DNA of 64,000 bases from Cornus controversa. Its lineage: Eukaryota; Streptophyta; Magnoliopsida; Cornales; Cornaceae. The number at the start of each line of letters is the position of its first letter. Position 1 is the stretch's first letter. The translations under genes and the position numbers were made by a program. The stretch spans positions 41,494,755-41,558,754 of the forward strand of contig CM048853.1 in assembly GCA_026545225.1 (NCBI GenBank). Reading direction: 5' to 3'. The notes below the pieces were generated by a model. That model was given only the letters and a program-made list of their open reading frames with translations. It was not told where the DNA came from and ran no database searches. This document shows positions 31,625 through 42,534 of the stretch, piece by piece.

Positions 31625-34130
31625 TAATTACAGTAATATTCATAATGATGATGCAGCAAAAATATTATGATTTAAATGGCCACGTATGCACACTATTATT
31701 TGCTGAAGTTTCTGGCTGTTGTATCTTTTGTTTTGGTTGTTCTTAACAAATCTATTCTCTAGCAATACTTGTTTAGTTTGTCAAGAACTAAAATTCCACG
31801 AAACAAAAAATTCAAAAACAAAGCATAGATTAAATGCCTTTCAGATGATACATAAAAATAGTTAACCATCCACACAACAATTCATAGTCTAAACTCTTAT
31901 GGCTAACAAAAAACTTTGTTTAAAATATGTTCAAAATTAGAAATTAAACGAAAGCCTAAAGGGAATTTGGTGTAACTTATCTCCCAGAAACAAAATTTAA
32001 TGCTCCGCACAACAATAAACAATACATGGTTTTTGAATCATTTTATATTATATCAGAACCATATATCAGAATCAATAAACCATCATAAATAGAGAAAACA
32101 AAGTGAGGAGTCAACATTTTCCTACAGCTGCAGCATACTAAAAATTCTCATTCAAAGAAAAATCATGAAGAGTATCATTATACATAGCCCTACCTGAGAA
32201 GAAAATTGAAGCAGGTCCTCTAAGATAATCTAACCATTAATAGTAAGTAGTTTTCTCAGAAAACAATCTTAGTTGCTAATATACATATGAGACAGTTGTA
32301 ATTAGGTTGCTCAATTCTTACTATCATTGTAAACTAAAAATATAAAAAGTGGCATCTGTGTCACGATAACTAATTAAGGGTAAGAGAACTCATGCCATCA
32401 TCCATCTAAAGACAGCAAGAGCAATCTCAATTTCTTATTATAGCTTTTTGTATAAAAATATTAGATAGTTACTTTATTACTGGAATGCTAAGGATAATTG
32501 CCCACTCAATAATGTCAATTGTGAGCAATGATACCCACTTCACTCAGTCAGTGCAAGAAGAATAGTGCAGAGAATCTAACATTAATCCTCAGTGCACTAA
32601 TTCTTCTAGACAGTAAGTGCAAGAAGAATGCATGCCATTTGTAATTATAAAGCTCATAAAAATATTTACAGAGGATGGAGATGAAGAACCAGTACAGTGC
32701 ACTAATTCTTCTAGACAGTTTCATTGTCTTGAGGTGCACCAGATACTCGATACAGAGGAATGAGTGAATTAATTAATAAAATTCTTTTCAGTTCCTAATA
32801 GATTGCTCTGTCATACTCCAACCCTGCTTTAATTCTCTCTGTTCCCAATTGTGGAGATACAGAGAAAAGGAGAAGAGAGATATGAAGCTTCTATGGACAT
32901 GGAGAATTCCTTCCATGACATTTCCTTGGAAAACCCTGTTTTCATTCTTAGCTGCTCTCTCTCTCTGTGCATGTATCTGAACCTATGTTTATGCCATGTC
33001 TCAATTATCATATAGAACAGACTTCTCATAGTATATATGATATATATTTTTCCTTTGTATGGTGGAACTCAAAATAAAATTTCTAAGCAAAAACTTAATT
33101 CCTCTCCTGTAATAATAACAGTTTCAAGTTTGAGAATTCCACCATAGGATTCAAGGGAAGTTTTGTTTGGTGGTTTCATGCCAAAGTAGTTGCATGGTGG
33201 TTACAATGTGGATCTCATTAGATTTAGAACTCAATAATATGGTGCCAACTCAATGTCCCATTCTCTAAATATTGAGAAATATTTTTTTCTTATATGAGAA
33301 TAAAAAAATCAGAGTATATGAAAGTGGTATTTGAACTTGGTAAATATGCTGGCAACTTTCTTACTTGACCTGTATAATTCTTATCAGAGATCAAAAGCGG
33401 GAACTGCTTGAGAGTGAGGGGTTTTGGAGAGTGCCATTCACGAGTGAATATAAAAATCAAGGTGAGAGTGACCTTAAAGGCCTTGCACTCCACGGCAAAT
33501 CAACTCATTCTGATTCCTTGTTAAAGATGTGCAGAATATAGGGATTGGCATGTTAGGGAAGACAAGGAGCAGTAAACATTAGGACAAGAATTGTATGACT
33601 TGAAGGAAATAGAGGTTTAAGAAGATTGTGAAGAAAAACCAGAATAATATATGGCGTAGTACTATTGTTAACATGAAAAGAATAGTGCAGAGAATCTAAC
33701 ATCAGGACACATTGTTGACATTTTATTATAATCAAGATACTCTGTATAGATTGCTAAATTGCAACTCAGCCAATTCCTTGGTGGTGGCAAAGCTTTTTTC
33801 TAACAAGCCATAACAGTGTGTAGATTCAAAAAGGAACTCCTGAATGGGAAAAAAATGCCAAGATGCTAGTTAATAGAATTTGTATCAGCTGCAACTGAGC
33901 TCATTCCAAAAATCTTTATTCTACAATTTCATGTACACAATCCATGAAAAAAATTGCCATGATGCTAGCCAACTCAGCTACTCATGCGTAGCTCCTTGTT
34001 CCCGTGGTATGAAGCATGGTTTGCTTTGAGCTTTTTTTATTTTATTTTATTTCACTCACTTCGAGTCTATGAAAGTAGAGCAATATTAGATATTTAGTAA
34101 AGTAAACTAGTTACATAAACTAATAAAAGT
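31625..34130. other. Block B: non-coding sequence paralogous to 13637-16500
   Basis: Collinear with block A including the phrase TTCTTCTAGACAGTAAGTGCAAGAAG, which also occurs twice in part within each block. No intact gene was found. A short minus frame, 33493-33290, matches 15581-15339 and remains unidentified. Confidence 0.55.
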
Positions 34131-34139
34131 TCGCCTTAC

Positions 34140-34600
34140 CTCCCCTTCCTTGGAGCTAAAGAACTTCACAAGAGACTCCTACTCCTCATTAACGAGGTGG
34201 TCGGTGGAACAAATGTTCCTCATCAGTGTCCCAAATAGAATAGTAGTGCCAGATCAGATTTGAAACCCTTCCATTTTCTTCCAATAGAAGCAATTGTCCA
34301 CTTTTTTGATATATATGGCATCTCATATTTGTGCTACAAATGTTATGAAAAGATATCAATTGGATATTATATCTCTAATTTGCGAAAAGAAATTAATAAT
34401 GTACCTAGCTTTAAAGCAATAAAATTTTTACCTGGACAAGATTCCACATGTCCTATTTTAGAGTGCGAGGGAAATGTCTCCAGTCAGTGTAGCATAATGG
34501 AGCTACCATCCCATTCTTCGCCGGTGTGCCTAGGTAATTGGCGAACTCCGCAGCCTCTTCACCGTTTAGCTCTCCAAACTCATTAACACTTCAAAACAAT
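34140..34600 (-). pseudogene. Ptta/En/Spm-type transposase 5' exons, broken (block B)
   Basis: Paralog of 16534-16979. The exon 1 region (about 34591-34434) still encodes NEFGE..GEEAAEFANYLGT. The exon 2 region (34300-34140) has internal deletions and an inserted ATATATGGCATCTCATATTTG segment, so the frame is lost. Confidence 0.65.
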
Positions 34601-34699
34601 TAGAAATCTTGTATGGTAAAGAGAATATGATACTTACCACCATTGATAGTATAAGAGTTTCAAAGCTTGAAAAAAACTGTTGAGAACAGAATAGAGGCC

Positions 34700-35790
34700 T
34701 CTTCAGGCTGATTTGCAGCAAGTTGTTTTAGTTGTGTACTGCAAATAGAAAAAAAAAATGAAGCAACACAAAAAATATATGAAGTAAAAAAGATCATGAA
34801 TTAATTACAACAATGGCAGGAGCCTTGTGCACTGGGTTTTGCCCTTTTATTTGTACTGATGATGCAGCAAATATATTATGACCTAAATGGCCACATATTC
34901 ATACTTTTACCTGCTGAAGTTTCTGACTGATGTATCTTTTGTTTCGGTTGTACTGAACAGATTGATTCTCTAGCAAATACTAATTGTTTAGTTTGTCGAG
35001 AATTAAAATTTCAAAAAGAAAGAATAATTTAAATGCCTTTTAGAAGATAAATAAAAATGGTTAACCATCCACACAGCAATTCATAGTCTAAACTCTTATG
35101 GTTGACAAAAACTTCTTTTAAAATATGCTTGAATAATCAGAAATTAAACAGAAACCTCGAGGGAATTTGTTGTAATTTATCTCCCAGAAGCAAAATTTAA
35201 TGCTCAGTACAACAAGAAACCATACATGGCTTTCAAATCATTTATATTATATCAGAACCATATATCAGAATCAATAAACCATCATACATAGAGAAACAAA
35301 GTGAGAAGCCAACATTTTCTTCAGCTGCAGAATACTGAAATTTCTCATTCAAAGAAAAATCATGAATATCATTTTACATAGCTCTACCTGAGAAGAAAAT
35401 TGAAGTAGGTCCCTAACATAATCTAGCCATTAATAGTAAGTAGTTTTCTCAGAAAACAATCTTAGTTGCTAATACACATAAGACAGGTGCAATTAGGTTG
35501 CTCAAATTCTCATTATCATCGTAAAAAAAAAAGTGGCATCCGCATCATGAATGGATAACTAATTAGGGGTGAGAGAACTCATGCCATATCTAAAGACAGT
35601 AAAAGCATTCTTAATTTCTTATTATAGCTTTTTGTATAAAAATATTAGAGAGTTACATTTTACTGGAATGCTAAGGATAATTGGCCACTTAATAATGTCA
35701 ATTGTGAGCAATGATACCCACTTCACTCCAGGGATGGTAACTAACACAGAGTTCAATATTGCTAAATGTCTTTAAAAAGCGAACTTATAT
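34700..35790. repeat. Block C, paralogous to 13430-14620 and 31420-32540
   Basis: Starts with a transposase exon remnant (GATTTGCAGCAAGTTG) and runs to ACTTCACTCCAGGGATGG. It lacks the SINE. An unrelated piece (GGCAGGAGCCTTGTGCACTGGG, 34816-34850) replaces a few bases of the other blocks. Confidence 0.7.
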
Positions 35791-36969
35791 TTTCTCATCT
35801 TAAAATTGCAAAAGCGTGAATTCAAAAACAAAAATCCCTGAATAGAATAGCATAACAAAAAAATTAAAACCTAAATCTCTTGCACTAATCTCTCATTTCA
35901 AGGCTTGTGATGCCATTGCACATGGGGCTAGTTGCGCACATTGTAGTCTCCAAAGAGATGGTTCTCAATTTTGCATACCTTATTATAGTATGAGCTCCAA
36001 AGGCACATGAATCTCATATTGGTTCTCTTCCAGCATGCACATACTATAGACGGCAACTAATAGAACACTGAGGGATTTCCTGTATCTATCATCGGCAATC
36101 ATAGTGCTGGTGGAAGATACCAAGAGTACAAGCATGTCAAGAATTGTATCAAATAAATAAAAGTAATTAAACTCATACAAACTAGAATTCCAACATGTAC
36201 CTGAGTGGCTCATGTAGAATAAATAGAGAGAAGTTGATAAATCTTGCTATTGATGTTTGTGATCAAATATTGTATTTGAAAATGTGACTTGCCCTCTGGT
36301 AACGGTGCAAGTTCCAAGTAAATCGGATGTTAAGCAAGCAGCTCTTTGGAGAATCCATTGAAAAACTGAAACAAAAAAAAAAGGAAAGAAAAAGAAGTTA
36401 ATAGAGTATTTCATTAATTTAGTCTTGTTTGATTGTAATTTGTAATGGAAAACTGTGAGAAAATAAAATATTAAGGAAAATTAAATAGGACTTTTATAAC
36501 TTATAAGAAAACAATATATGTTTATTTTATTGGGGTAAGGATAAGAAAAGAATTTACCATACATAGAAATAAGGATATGTTTAGGAACCTGTAAAGAAAT
36601 CAAAAACTTTTACCTAAGGAATGTTTTCTTTAACTTCTGCTTTCTTTTTCCACATTCAGTTGCCTTCCATCATTATTTCTGAGAATCAAACAGAGACCTA
36701 AGGGTCTTTGGCTGCAAAAGAATATAATACATATTAGTCTACAACAGTCCATCAAAATAAAATCAGATTTATTGTACATGTCGTGGCCGGTTAAAAACTT
36801 GTTAGAATCATCATCATCATCTTGTATGCTTTAGAATGGACATTAATTCAAGTAACAATTTTGGTATAGTGTGTAGAACAATTACGTACCTGAGTGGAAG
36901 GAAGGGATTCCAGCACGAATAGTAAACAGATAGAGGAATCCATCCAATGCGAGGATGAATGATCATCTG
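35791..36969. other. 3' flank of CNL3, no gene recognised
   Basis: Downstream of CNL3 on its own strand. A CACTCAG|GTACGTAATT donor at about 36885-36895, a short way past the stop, suggests an intron in the 3' UTR, as in CNL2. Sequence near 36220-36262 matches 28655-28690 beside the CNL relic. An open minus frame 36213-35983 is unidentified. Confidence 0.45.
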
Positions 36970-39900
36970 TCACTCCAAGTTTATGATGATTTCACTCAAA
37001 TCCATCCTTATGTGGCGGATTTGAGAAATGGTGGGCCAATCTTCTCCTTTCTCCCTTTGGCAACGTGGTTTCAGCAGTGGACAATCCCGTATACACAGGT
37101 AAGAGAGGGAGTTGGGCAGGCCCTCTTCTGGTAAGGACTGGAGCTTAGGACAGTTGGTGATGTACAGACGTTGAAGAGAGGTGAGGTGTTGAAGGCCCTT
37201 GTGGTTCAGTGATTTCAGATTTCGAAGGCCCTCTATGCCAAGATTGGTAAGAGTGGTGGGCAATAGCCACTCCTCTGGAAATGTCTCCAACTCTTCTTCA
37301 TCATATTCACCGCCAATATCTATCTCTCGAAGAGATCGGAGTGTTCGCTGCAAACCCCACCCCATCCGACCCTTCATCAGTTTCTCGCAATTACCTACGA
37401 TGTCAAGTCGATGTAGGTTGGATGGCAAACCTCCATCTGGAAATGATTCAACTTCTGGGCAGTCATATATCGACAATCTTTCAAGAGATGGGAGGAGGGT
37501 GTGCATTCGTTGCGGCAGCGACTTCAGATTCTCACAATTCCCAACATAAAAGGAGGTCAGATTTGGAGCGCGCAGTCCAGCTTGGGCAAAGAATACCATT
37601 CTAGGGCAACCCTGTATTCTAAGCTCCATCAGATTTTGGAGCTCTTCGTCCTCTGGAATTGAAAGTGTTTCAAAATTTATACACCCCCGGATCTCTAGAG
37701 AACGAAGCTTTGGGAAGAAGCCTAACGACAGCGATTTGAGAAGATCACAGCTATTACATATCTTCAAATCTTCAATGGAACATGTCATGTGGTCATTAGG
37801 CCCTTCCGACGATGACAAGAGGGGAAACTCTAAACTCTTAGAGTCGAAGATGTAAAGTGTTTTCAATGTAGGAGGAGGTAGACCACCAATGAGGAAAGAC
37901 ACCTGAAGAAGAGATGAACAACTCGAGATCTGCAACTCTTCAAGGCAAATATTGTTGATCCCCATCATCATATTCATATTCATCCCCTCTGCTGATGCTA
38001 CTTTTATGGTCTGCAGAGCTTTACATTCACTGATCTTTAGAGCCTTAAGCATCGGCGGCAATCCTCCGTCTGAAAATGACACGAGGCTTGGACATTTCTT
38101 TATCTCCATCCTTTCAACTTTCATCAATCTGCACATTTCGGAAGGCAATTCCTTCAAGTTTGGCATCCTTGAAATCTCTAATTTCTGAAGAGAATACAGG
38201 TTTTGCAACTGCGGTGGCAATTCAGTCAAGTTTGGAATATCTGAGATTATCAATTTCTGAAGAGAAGACAGGTTTTGCAACTGCGGCGGCAATTCGGTCG
38301 AGTTTGGAATATGTGACATCATCAATTCTTCAAGGGAAGAAAGGTGTTGCAGCTGCAGCGGCAATTCCATCAAGTTTGTCATATTTGACATCTTCAATTC
38401 TTCAAGGGAAGGCAGGCCTTGCAGCAACAGCCCAACTTGATTGGACACGAGCTGTTGGCATTTGGAAATTTCAAGTTTCCTTAGAGATGGAAAGGGGATG
38501 GATAATTCATTGGTCAGCTTGGGACAATCCACCAAAGAAAGTTCTAAAAGACAAGAGAACTCTCCAACCCCTAATGCATGCCATTCTTCCCAGTGTGACA
38601 TTCTTACAAACCTTAGTCTCTCTAGAGATTGAAATGGTTTGTTAAAAGAAGAAGAAGAAGCATCTCCATAGAACTCTCGACCCACCTTTGTTATTGATTT
38701 CATTTCTTCAAATCTTAGAACTTTTAGAGAGGGTAGCTGCCCAATTGAAGGCAAGGAATAGCAATTTGCACACCTGATAAGCTTTAAGGACACCATGTTA
38801 CGAAATGAATGAGCTCCCTCTAACCAATCTGGAAATTTTGTGCTCCTATAGTTGAAGATGCGGAGAGTCTTCACCCCTTCATGAGGCTCTAACTTGTCAA
38901 GTACATTTCTTTCCTTTTGTGAATCATCAGTATCGCCATCCCATTCCAACACTAATCCTTCAAGATGCCTCTTATCCTTTATATTGGCCTCTGATGCATC
39001 TTGACCACTGACTACATTTTCCAACCCTAAAATACTGAGTTTTCCCCCAAGATGGCACAATTCCTTCAACTCCCTAATCCTTGACCCACTGTTCTTGCCA
39101 ACTACAAAACATGTTAAGTGTTGAAGATTCTTCAGTCTACTCATTTGCGTTGGCATTTCAGTCAAATTAGTTTCTCTGATATCGAGATGACGCAACTTGA
39201 TTAATTTTTCCATATGCATGGGCAACTCAGTCAAATTGAAACAATATGACAAATCTAAAATTTGTAAATTGTACAAGGTTGTTACCGAATCAGGTAATTG
39301 TTGGATTCTAGTATGAGACAGATCTAAGTAACGTAAATGTATCAAATTTTTTATTGACTCAGGCAGTTCAGAAATCTGATAATGAGACAAAGATAGCACC
39401 CTTAAGCATCTCAAACTCGGCAACAAGTTATGTAATACCTTATTGCCTAAGAAAGAATTCCAAACTTTAGAAAATGATATGAAAGTCCGCAAATACTCAC
39501 CCTCATTAATAGCCTTGAATTTCTCAAATGCATCATACTTGCCCTTAACATATGAGAAATGACGAACTTTTTCACAGATATGATCAAGTGGCTTGTCATA
39601 ATCTAGCCTTAAACAAAACTCTCCAGATATATCTTGAGCTAAGTCATGGATCAGGTCATGCATTAGAAAATCATAATTTGTGTCATGACTTAATCTTTGA
39701 AAGAAAGACCTTGATAATAGTTCATGAAAGTAGTAGTTACCTTCATCTTCCACTGATTTGTTGCCTTTGGATTGCTGCACAAGATCTAAGGCTATCCATA
39801 ACCGGATTAACTTTTTCTTTTCAAATTTGTAATCTTTCGGAAATATCGAACAGTATGCAAAACATCGCTTTAAATGTGAAGGAAGATATTGATAACTCAA

Positions 39901-41190
39901 TCTTAGGGCTGGAGGAACGCTGCAATCCAAATCCCATATCTCACTTTTGAATATATTTTCCCACTCTTCAATTTCCAATTTAGACCGCAAGAGACCTCCA
40001 AGTGATTTTACAGCTAAAGGCAAGCCTCCACATTTCTTCACAATTTCTCTACCAATACTCTCTTGCTCTGGATTAGCCATATAATCTTTATTCACAAATG
40101 CGTGCTTTGTAAATAATGACCAACAATCTTCAAACGGCAACTGCTCCAAGAGATGACTAGGAACTGTGCCCATCACGAATGCAACATTGTTAATGCGTGT
40201 CGTTACGATGATCCTACTTTCATGTGCTCCAGCTCTGAAAGGTCTTCTTAAGAGGTCCCAATCAATGTAACTGTCATTCCAAACATCATCTAAAACCATT
40301 AGAAATTTCTTTCCAGCCACGCTCTCTTTCAACTTGGTCTGAAGTTGATCAAGGTTGTTGATGCTATTGCCTATTGAGGTGACATCGTCCAAAATTTTCT
40401 TTGTTATCATGGAAATATCAAATGCGTCAGCAACACAAACCCATGATTTCATAGGAAAATTCTCATTTACTCGAGCATCATTATATACAAACTGGGCAAG
40501 GGTTGTCTTGCCTATCCCACCCATGCCTACAATGGGGATCACAGGAATCTCATTCCCAGTTGTGTTGCCGGACAACAACAATTCGATTATCTTCTCTTTG
40601 TCATCATTCCTACCACAGACCTCAGATTCATATACCAAAGATGCGGTTGGCAGCCTTTGTAATTGTTTCCTTCCTACATTATCTTTCAATTTAAGAATTT
40701 TTTTTTGCTCTACAAAACGCTCCAACTCCCTAATGATCCCTTTCATCCTGGACTCTATCTCTTCATCAGACAAATAAACGGGAGTCGAGACAGATTGATT
40801 AATGCTTAACAGAGATTGCTTGATCGAACTGAAAAATCGACTGAAACCAACCTGAGTTGTGCTGCTGTGGGTTACGGACTCATCATGATCATCTTCCAAC
40901 CTGTCTCTCATGGCTTTGGTAGCGATCTCATCCAGCAAGTCGTCGGCTTGGTATATAACATGTTGGAGCTTGTCAATCCAATCTTTTACGGATTTATTGG
41001 TAATCTGCTTGTCCTCCGCATCATCCAGCACTGCTTGGAGGGCCAGCAAGGATGTCTCCAGCTTGTCTCTGAGTTCATCATCAAGCTTTGGTTTGGAAAA
41101 GAAGCTTATGAACTCGCGAGAAGCCAACCGATCAAACAACACTTGAAGGGAAGCTGAGAGAAATGCTCCACCCACCAATGTTCCAGCCAT
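36970..41190 (-). CDS. CNL3: CC-NB-ARC-LRR disease-resistance protein (1406 aa)
   Basis: Uninterrupted intronless frame; ATG at 41190 is conserved with both paralogs. It is of the RPP13-like 1/R1-type CNL class, an intracellular ATP/ADP-binding immune receptor. Order: coiled-coil domain about 1-165 (QADDLLDEIA 81-90); P-loop GMGGIGKTT 222-230; kinase-2 KKFLMVLDDVW 294-304; IIVTTR 327-332; CGGLPLA 387-393; RNBS-D CFAYCSIFPKD 443-453; MHDLIHDLA 510-518; LRRs to about 1380. All key nucleotide-binding residues are canonical, so this is the best candidate for a working receptor. Four exact-period 72-base LRR modules lie between 38432 and 38144. An LRR stretch containing VASAEGMNMN and a Met-rich run is absent from CNL2 and accounts for most of the length difference. 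Confidence 0.96.
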   Translation of the reverse strand: MAGTLVGGAFLSASLQVLFDRLASREFISFFSKPKLDDELRDKLETSLLALQAVLDDAEDKQITNKSVKDWIDKLQHVIYQADDLLDEIATKAMRDRLEDDHDESVTHSSTTQVGFSRFFSSIKQSLLSINQSVSTPVYLSDEEIESRMKGIIRELERFVEQKKILKLKDNVGRKQLQRLPTASLVYESEVCGRNDDKEKIIELLLSGNTTGNEIPVIPIVGMGGIGKTTLAQFVYNDARVNENFPMKSWVCVADAFDISMITKKILDDVTSIGNSINNLDQLQTKLKESVAGKKFLMVLDDVWNDSYIDWDLLRRPFRAGAHESRIIVTTRINNVAFVMGTVPSHLLEQLPFEDCWSLFTKHAFVNKDYMANPEQESIGREIVKKCGGLPLAVKSLGGLLRSKLEIEEWENIFKSEIWDLDCSVPPALRLSYQYLPSHLKRCFAYCSIFPKDYKFEKKKLIRLWIALDLVQQSKGNKSVEDEGNYYFHELLSRSFFQRLSHDTNYDFLMHDLIHDLAQDISGEFCLRLDYDKPLDHICEKVRHFSYVKGKYDAFEKFKAINEGEYLRTFISFSKVWNSFLGNKVLHNLLPSLRCLRVLSLSHYQISELPESIKNLIHLRYLDLSHTRIQQLPDSVTTLYNLQILDLSYCFNLTELPMHMEKLIKLRHLDIRETNLTEMPTQMSRLKNLQHLTCFVVGKNSGSRIRELKELCHLGGKLSILGLENVVSGQDASEANIKDKRHLEGLVLEWDGDTDDSQKERNVLDKLEPHEGVKTLRIFNYRSTKFPDWLEGAHSFRNMVSLKLIRCANCYSLPSIGQLPSLKVLRFEEMKSITKVGREFYGDASSSSFNKPFQSLERLRFVRMSHWEEWHALGVGEFSCLLELSLVDCPKLTNELSIPFPSLRKLEISKCQQLVSNQVGLLLQGLPSLEELKMSNMTNLMELPLQLQHLSSLEELMMSHIPNSTELPPQLQNLSSLQKLIISDIPNLTELPPQLQNLYSLQKLEISRMPNLKELPSEMCRLMKVERMEIKKCPSLVSFSDGGLPPMLKALKISECKALQTIKVASAEGMNMNMMMGINNICLEELQISSCSSLLQVSFLIGGLPPPTLKTLYIFDSKSLEFPLLSSSEGPNDHMTCSIEDLKICNSCDLLKSLSLGFFPKLRSLEIRGCINFETLSIPEDEELQNLMELRIQGCPRMVFFAQAGLRAPNLTSFYVGNCENLKSLPQRMHTLLPSLERLSIYDCPEVESFPDGGLPSNLHRLDIVGNCEKLMKGRMGWGLQRTLRSLREIDIGGEYDEEELETFPEEWLLPTTLTNLGIEGLRNLKSLNHKGLQHLTSLQRLYITNCPKLQSLPEEGLPNSLSYLCIRDCPLLKPRCQREKGEDWPTISQIRHIRMDLSEIIINLE

Positions 41191-41310
41191 GTTCTCTTCT
41201 GTTCAGAGAGAGAGAGAGAGAGAGTTCTCTTCTTTTCACACACACAGAGGGAAAAAAGTAGCTGTGAAGAGCCTTTAGAGATGGAGAGAGAGAGGGAGCA
41301 CTGAAGAGCC
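41191..41310 (-). promoter_or_regulatory. Leader of CNL3 with GA tract
   Basis: A GA microsatellite (41206-41222), GTAGCTGTGAAGAGCCTTTAGAG and a second GA tract resemble the leaders of CNL1 and CNL2. Beyond about 41310 the similarity to the other two promoters ends, so CNL3 is driven by different upstream DNA. Confidence 0.45.
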
Positions 41311-41684
41311 TCTTGAGTGTTCAATATTCTGGTTAAGAAGGATGAAATAAAGTTTAATGGTAAATTGCACAAAAGCATAATATGAATGGTGCAATATGCC
41401 TCCACACGGCTAATTAACATTGGCCAGAGTAAAGCAACTTTGGATTCCAAAACAGCTTATGAAAGATGACGAATGAGTCAATGAGACAATGACCAAGAAC
41501 TATGCACCGACAAATGTTGTACATCAAAAGGCACACAAATTTATCCAAAAAAAAATTTGGCACATCAGCTTTTTCATATGAAGTCCAAAATTCATGAATG
41601 GTCAACGATAAAAACAAAATAAAAAGAAAAGAAAGGCCAGAACAAAGAGAAAAAGCGTTGAAAGAGAAGTGTTTGATTTTTTTT
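41311..41684. other. Non-coding gap upstream of CNL3
   Basis: No gene or element end recognised; the short minus-strand frames here overlap the leader and are not supported by paralogs. Confidence 0.4.
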
Positions 41685-42224
41685 AGAGGGGATATTCGTA
41701 TTTTTATTTTTATAGATTGCACTTTATTTATTATTTTTTTTTAAAAAAAAATAATAAGAAGACTTTTAAATTAATTAATACATTATCCTTTATTTTATAA
41801 TACCACAATTACCTTTTATATTATAAACTTAAATTTTTTTTTAGTTTCTTTATTTTTTATATTACTTTTATTTATTTTTGATTTCAGTCAAAAACAATAA
41901 TTTTTTTACTTTTTTAATACTTTTTTTTTTAAACTTGTCAAAAGAGATAATTTATTCAACAAATATTACTTTTTTTTAAACTTTTCTTTCACTCCTTTCA
42001 AAATAGATCATTTCTTTTTTTAATTCTATCAAAAGATATAATTTATTAAAAAAATATAACTTATTTTTGGATCCTCTCAATGGAGATAATTTATTTAACA
42101 AGAGTAAATTTTTTTCAGGTACCTTTTTTTTTGGGTCCTGTCAAAAGATATATTTATTGAACTGGATAACTTTTTTTTAGGTATTTTTTATTTTTTTATT
42201 CTTGCCAAAAGAGATAATTTATTT

Positions 42225-42265
<41 letters not shown>

Positions 42266-42534
42266 TTGTCTTGTCAAAAGATAATTTATTCAACATATAT
42301 AACTTTTTTTGGGTCTAGAACTTTTTTTTTTTGGATATTTTTTTGTATTTTTTGATTTATTTTGTCGAAAGAATCCAGAAAAATTAAAGATTGGATACAA
42401 AGAGAGGATATCTAAAAGAGTAGTTTAGTATTTTGAAAAAAAATAATCGTTCACATATGAAGTTAAGGTTAAAAGTGGCATTTCTTTTAAAATAGAAGTG
42501 CAACTGGAGAAAAGGGAGTGCGAATATCGCCTCT
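41685..42534. mobile_element. Candidate MITE-like element with 13-bp inverted ends
   Basis: Left end GAGGGGATATTCG and right end CGAATATCGCCTC are inverted copies. The interior is made of T runs separated by GATAATTTATTCAAC-like phrases, with a (TA)n run at 42228-42261. A second, shorter copy lies at 44160-44730. T runs at both edges make the target duplication ambiguous. Confidence 0.5.
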
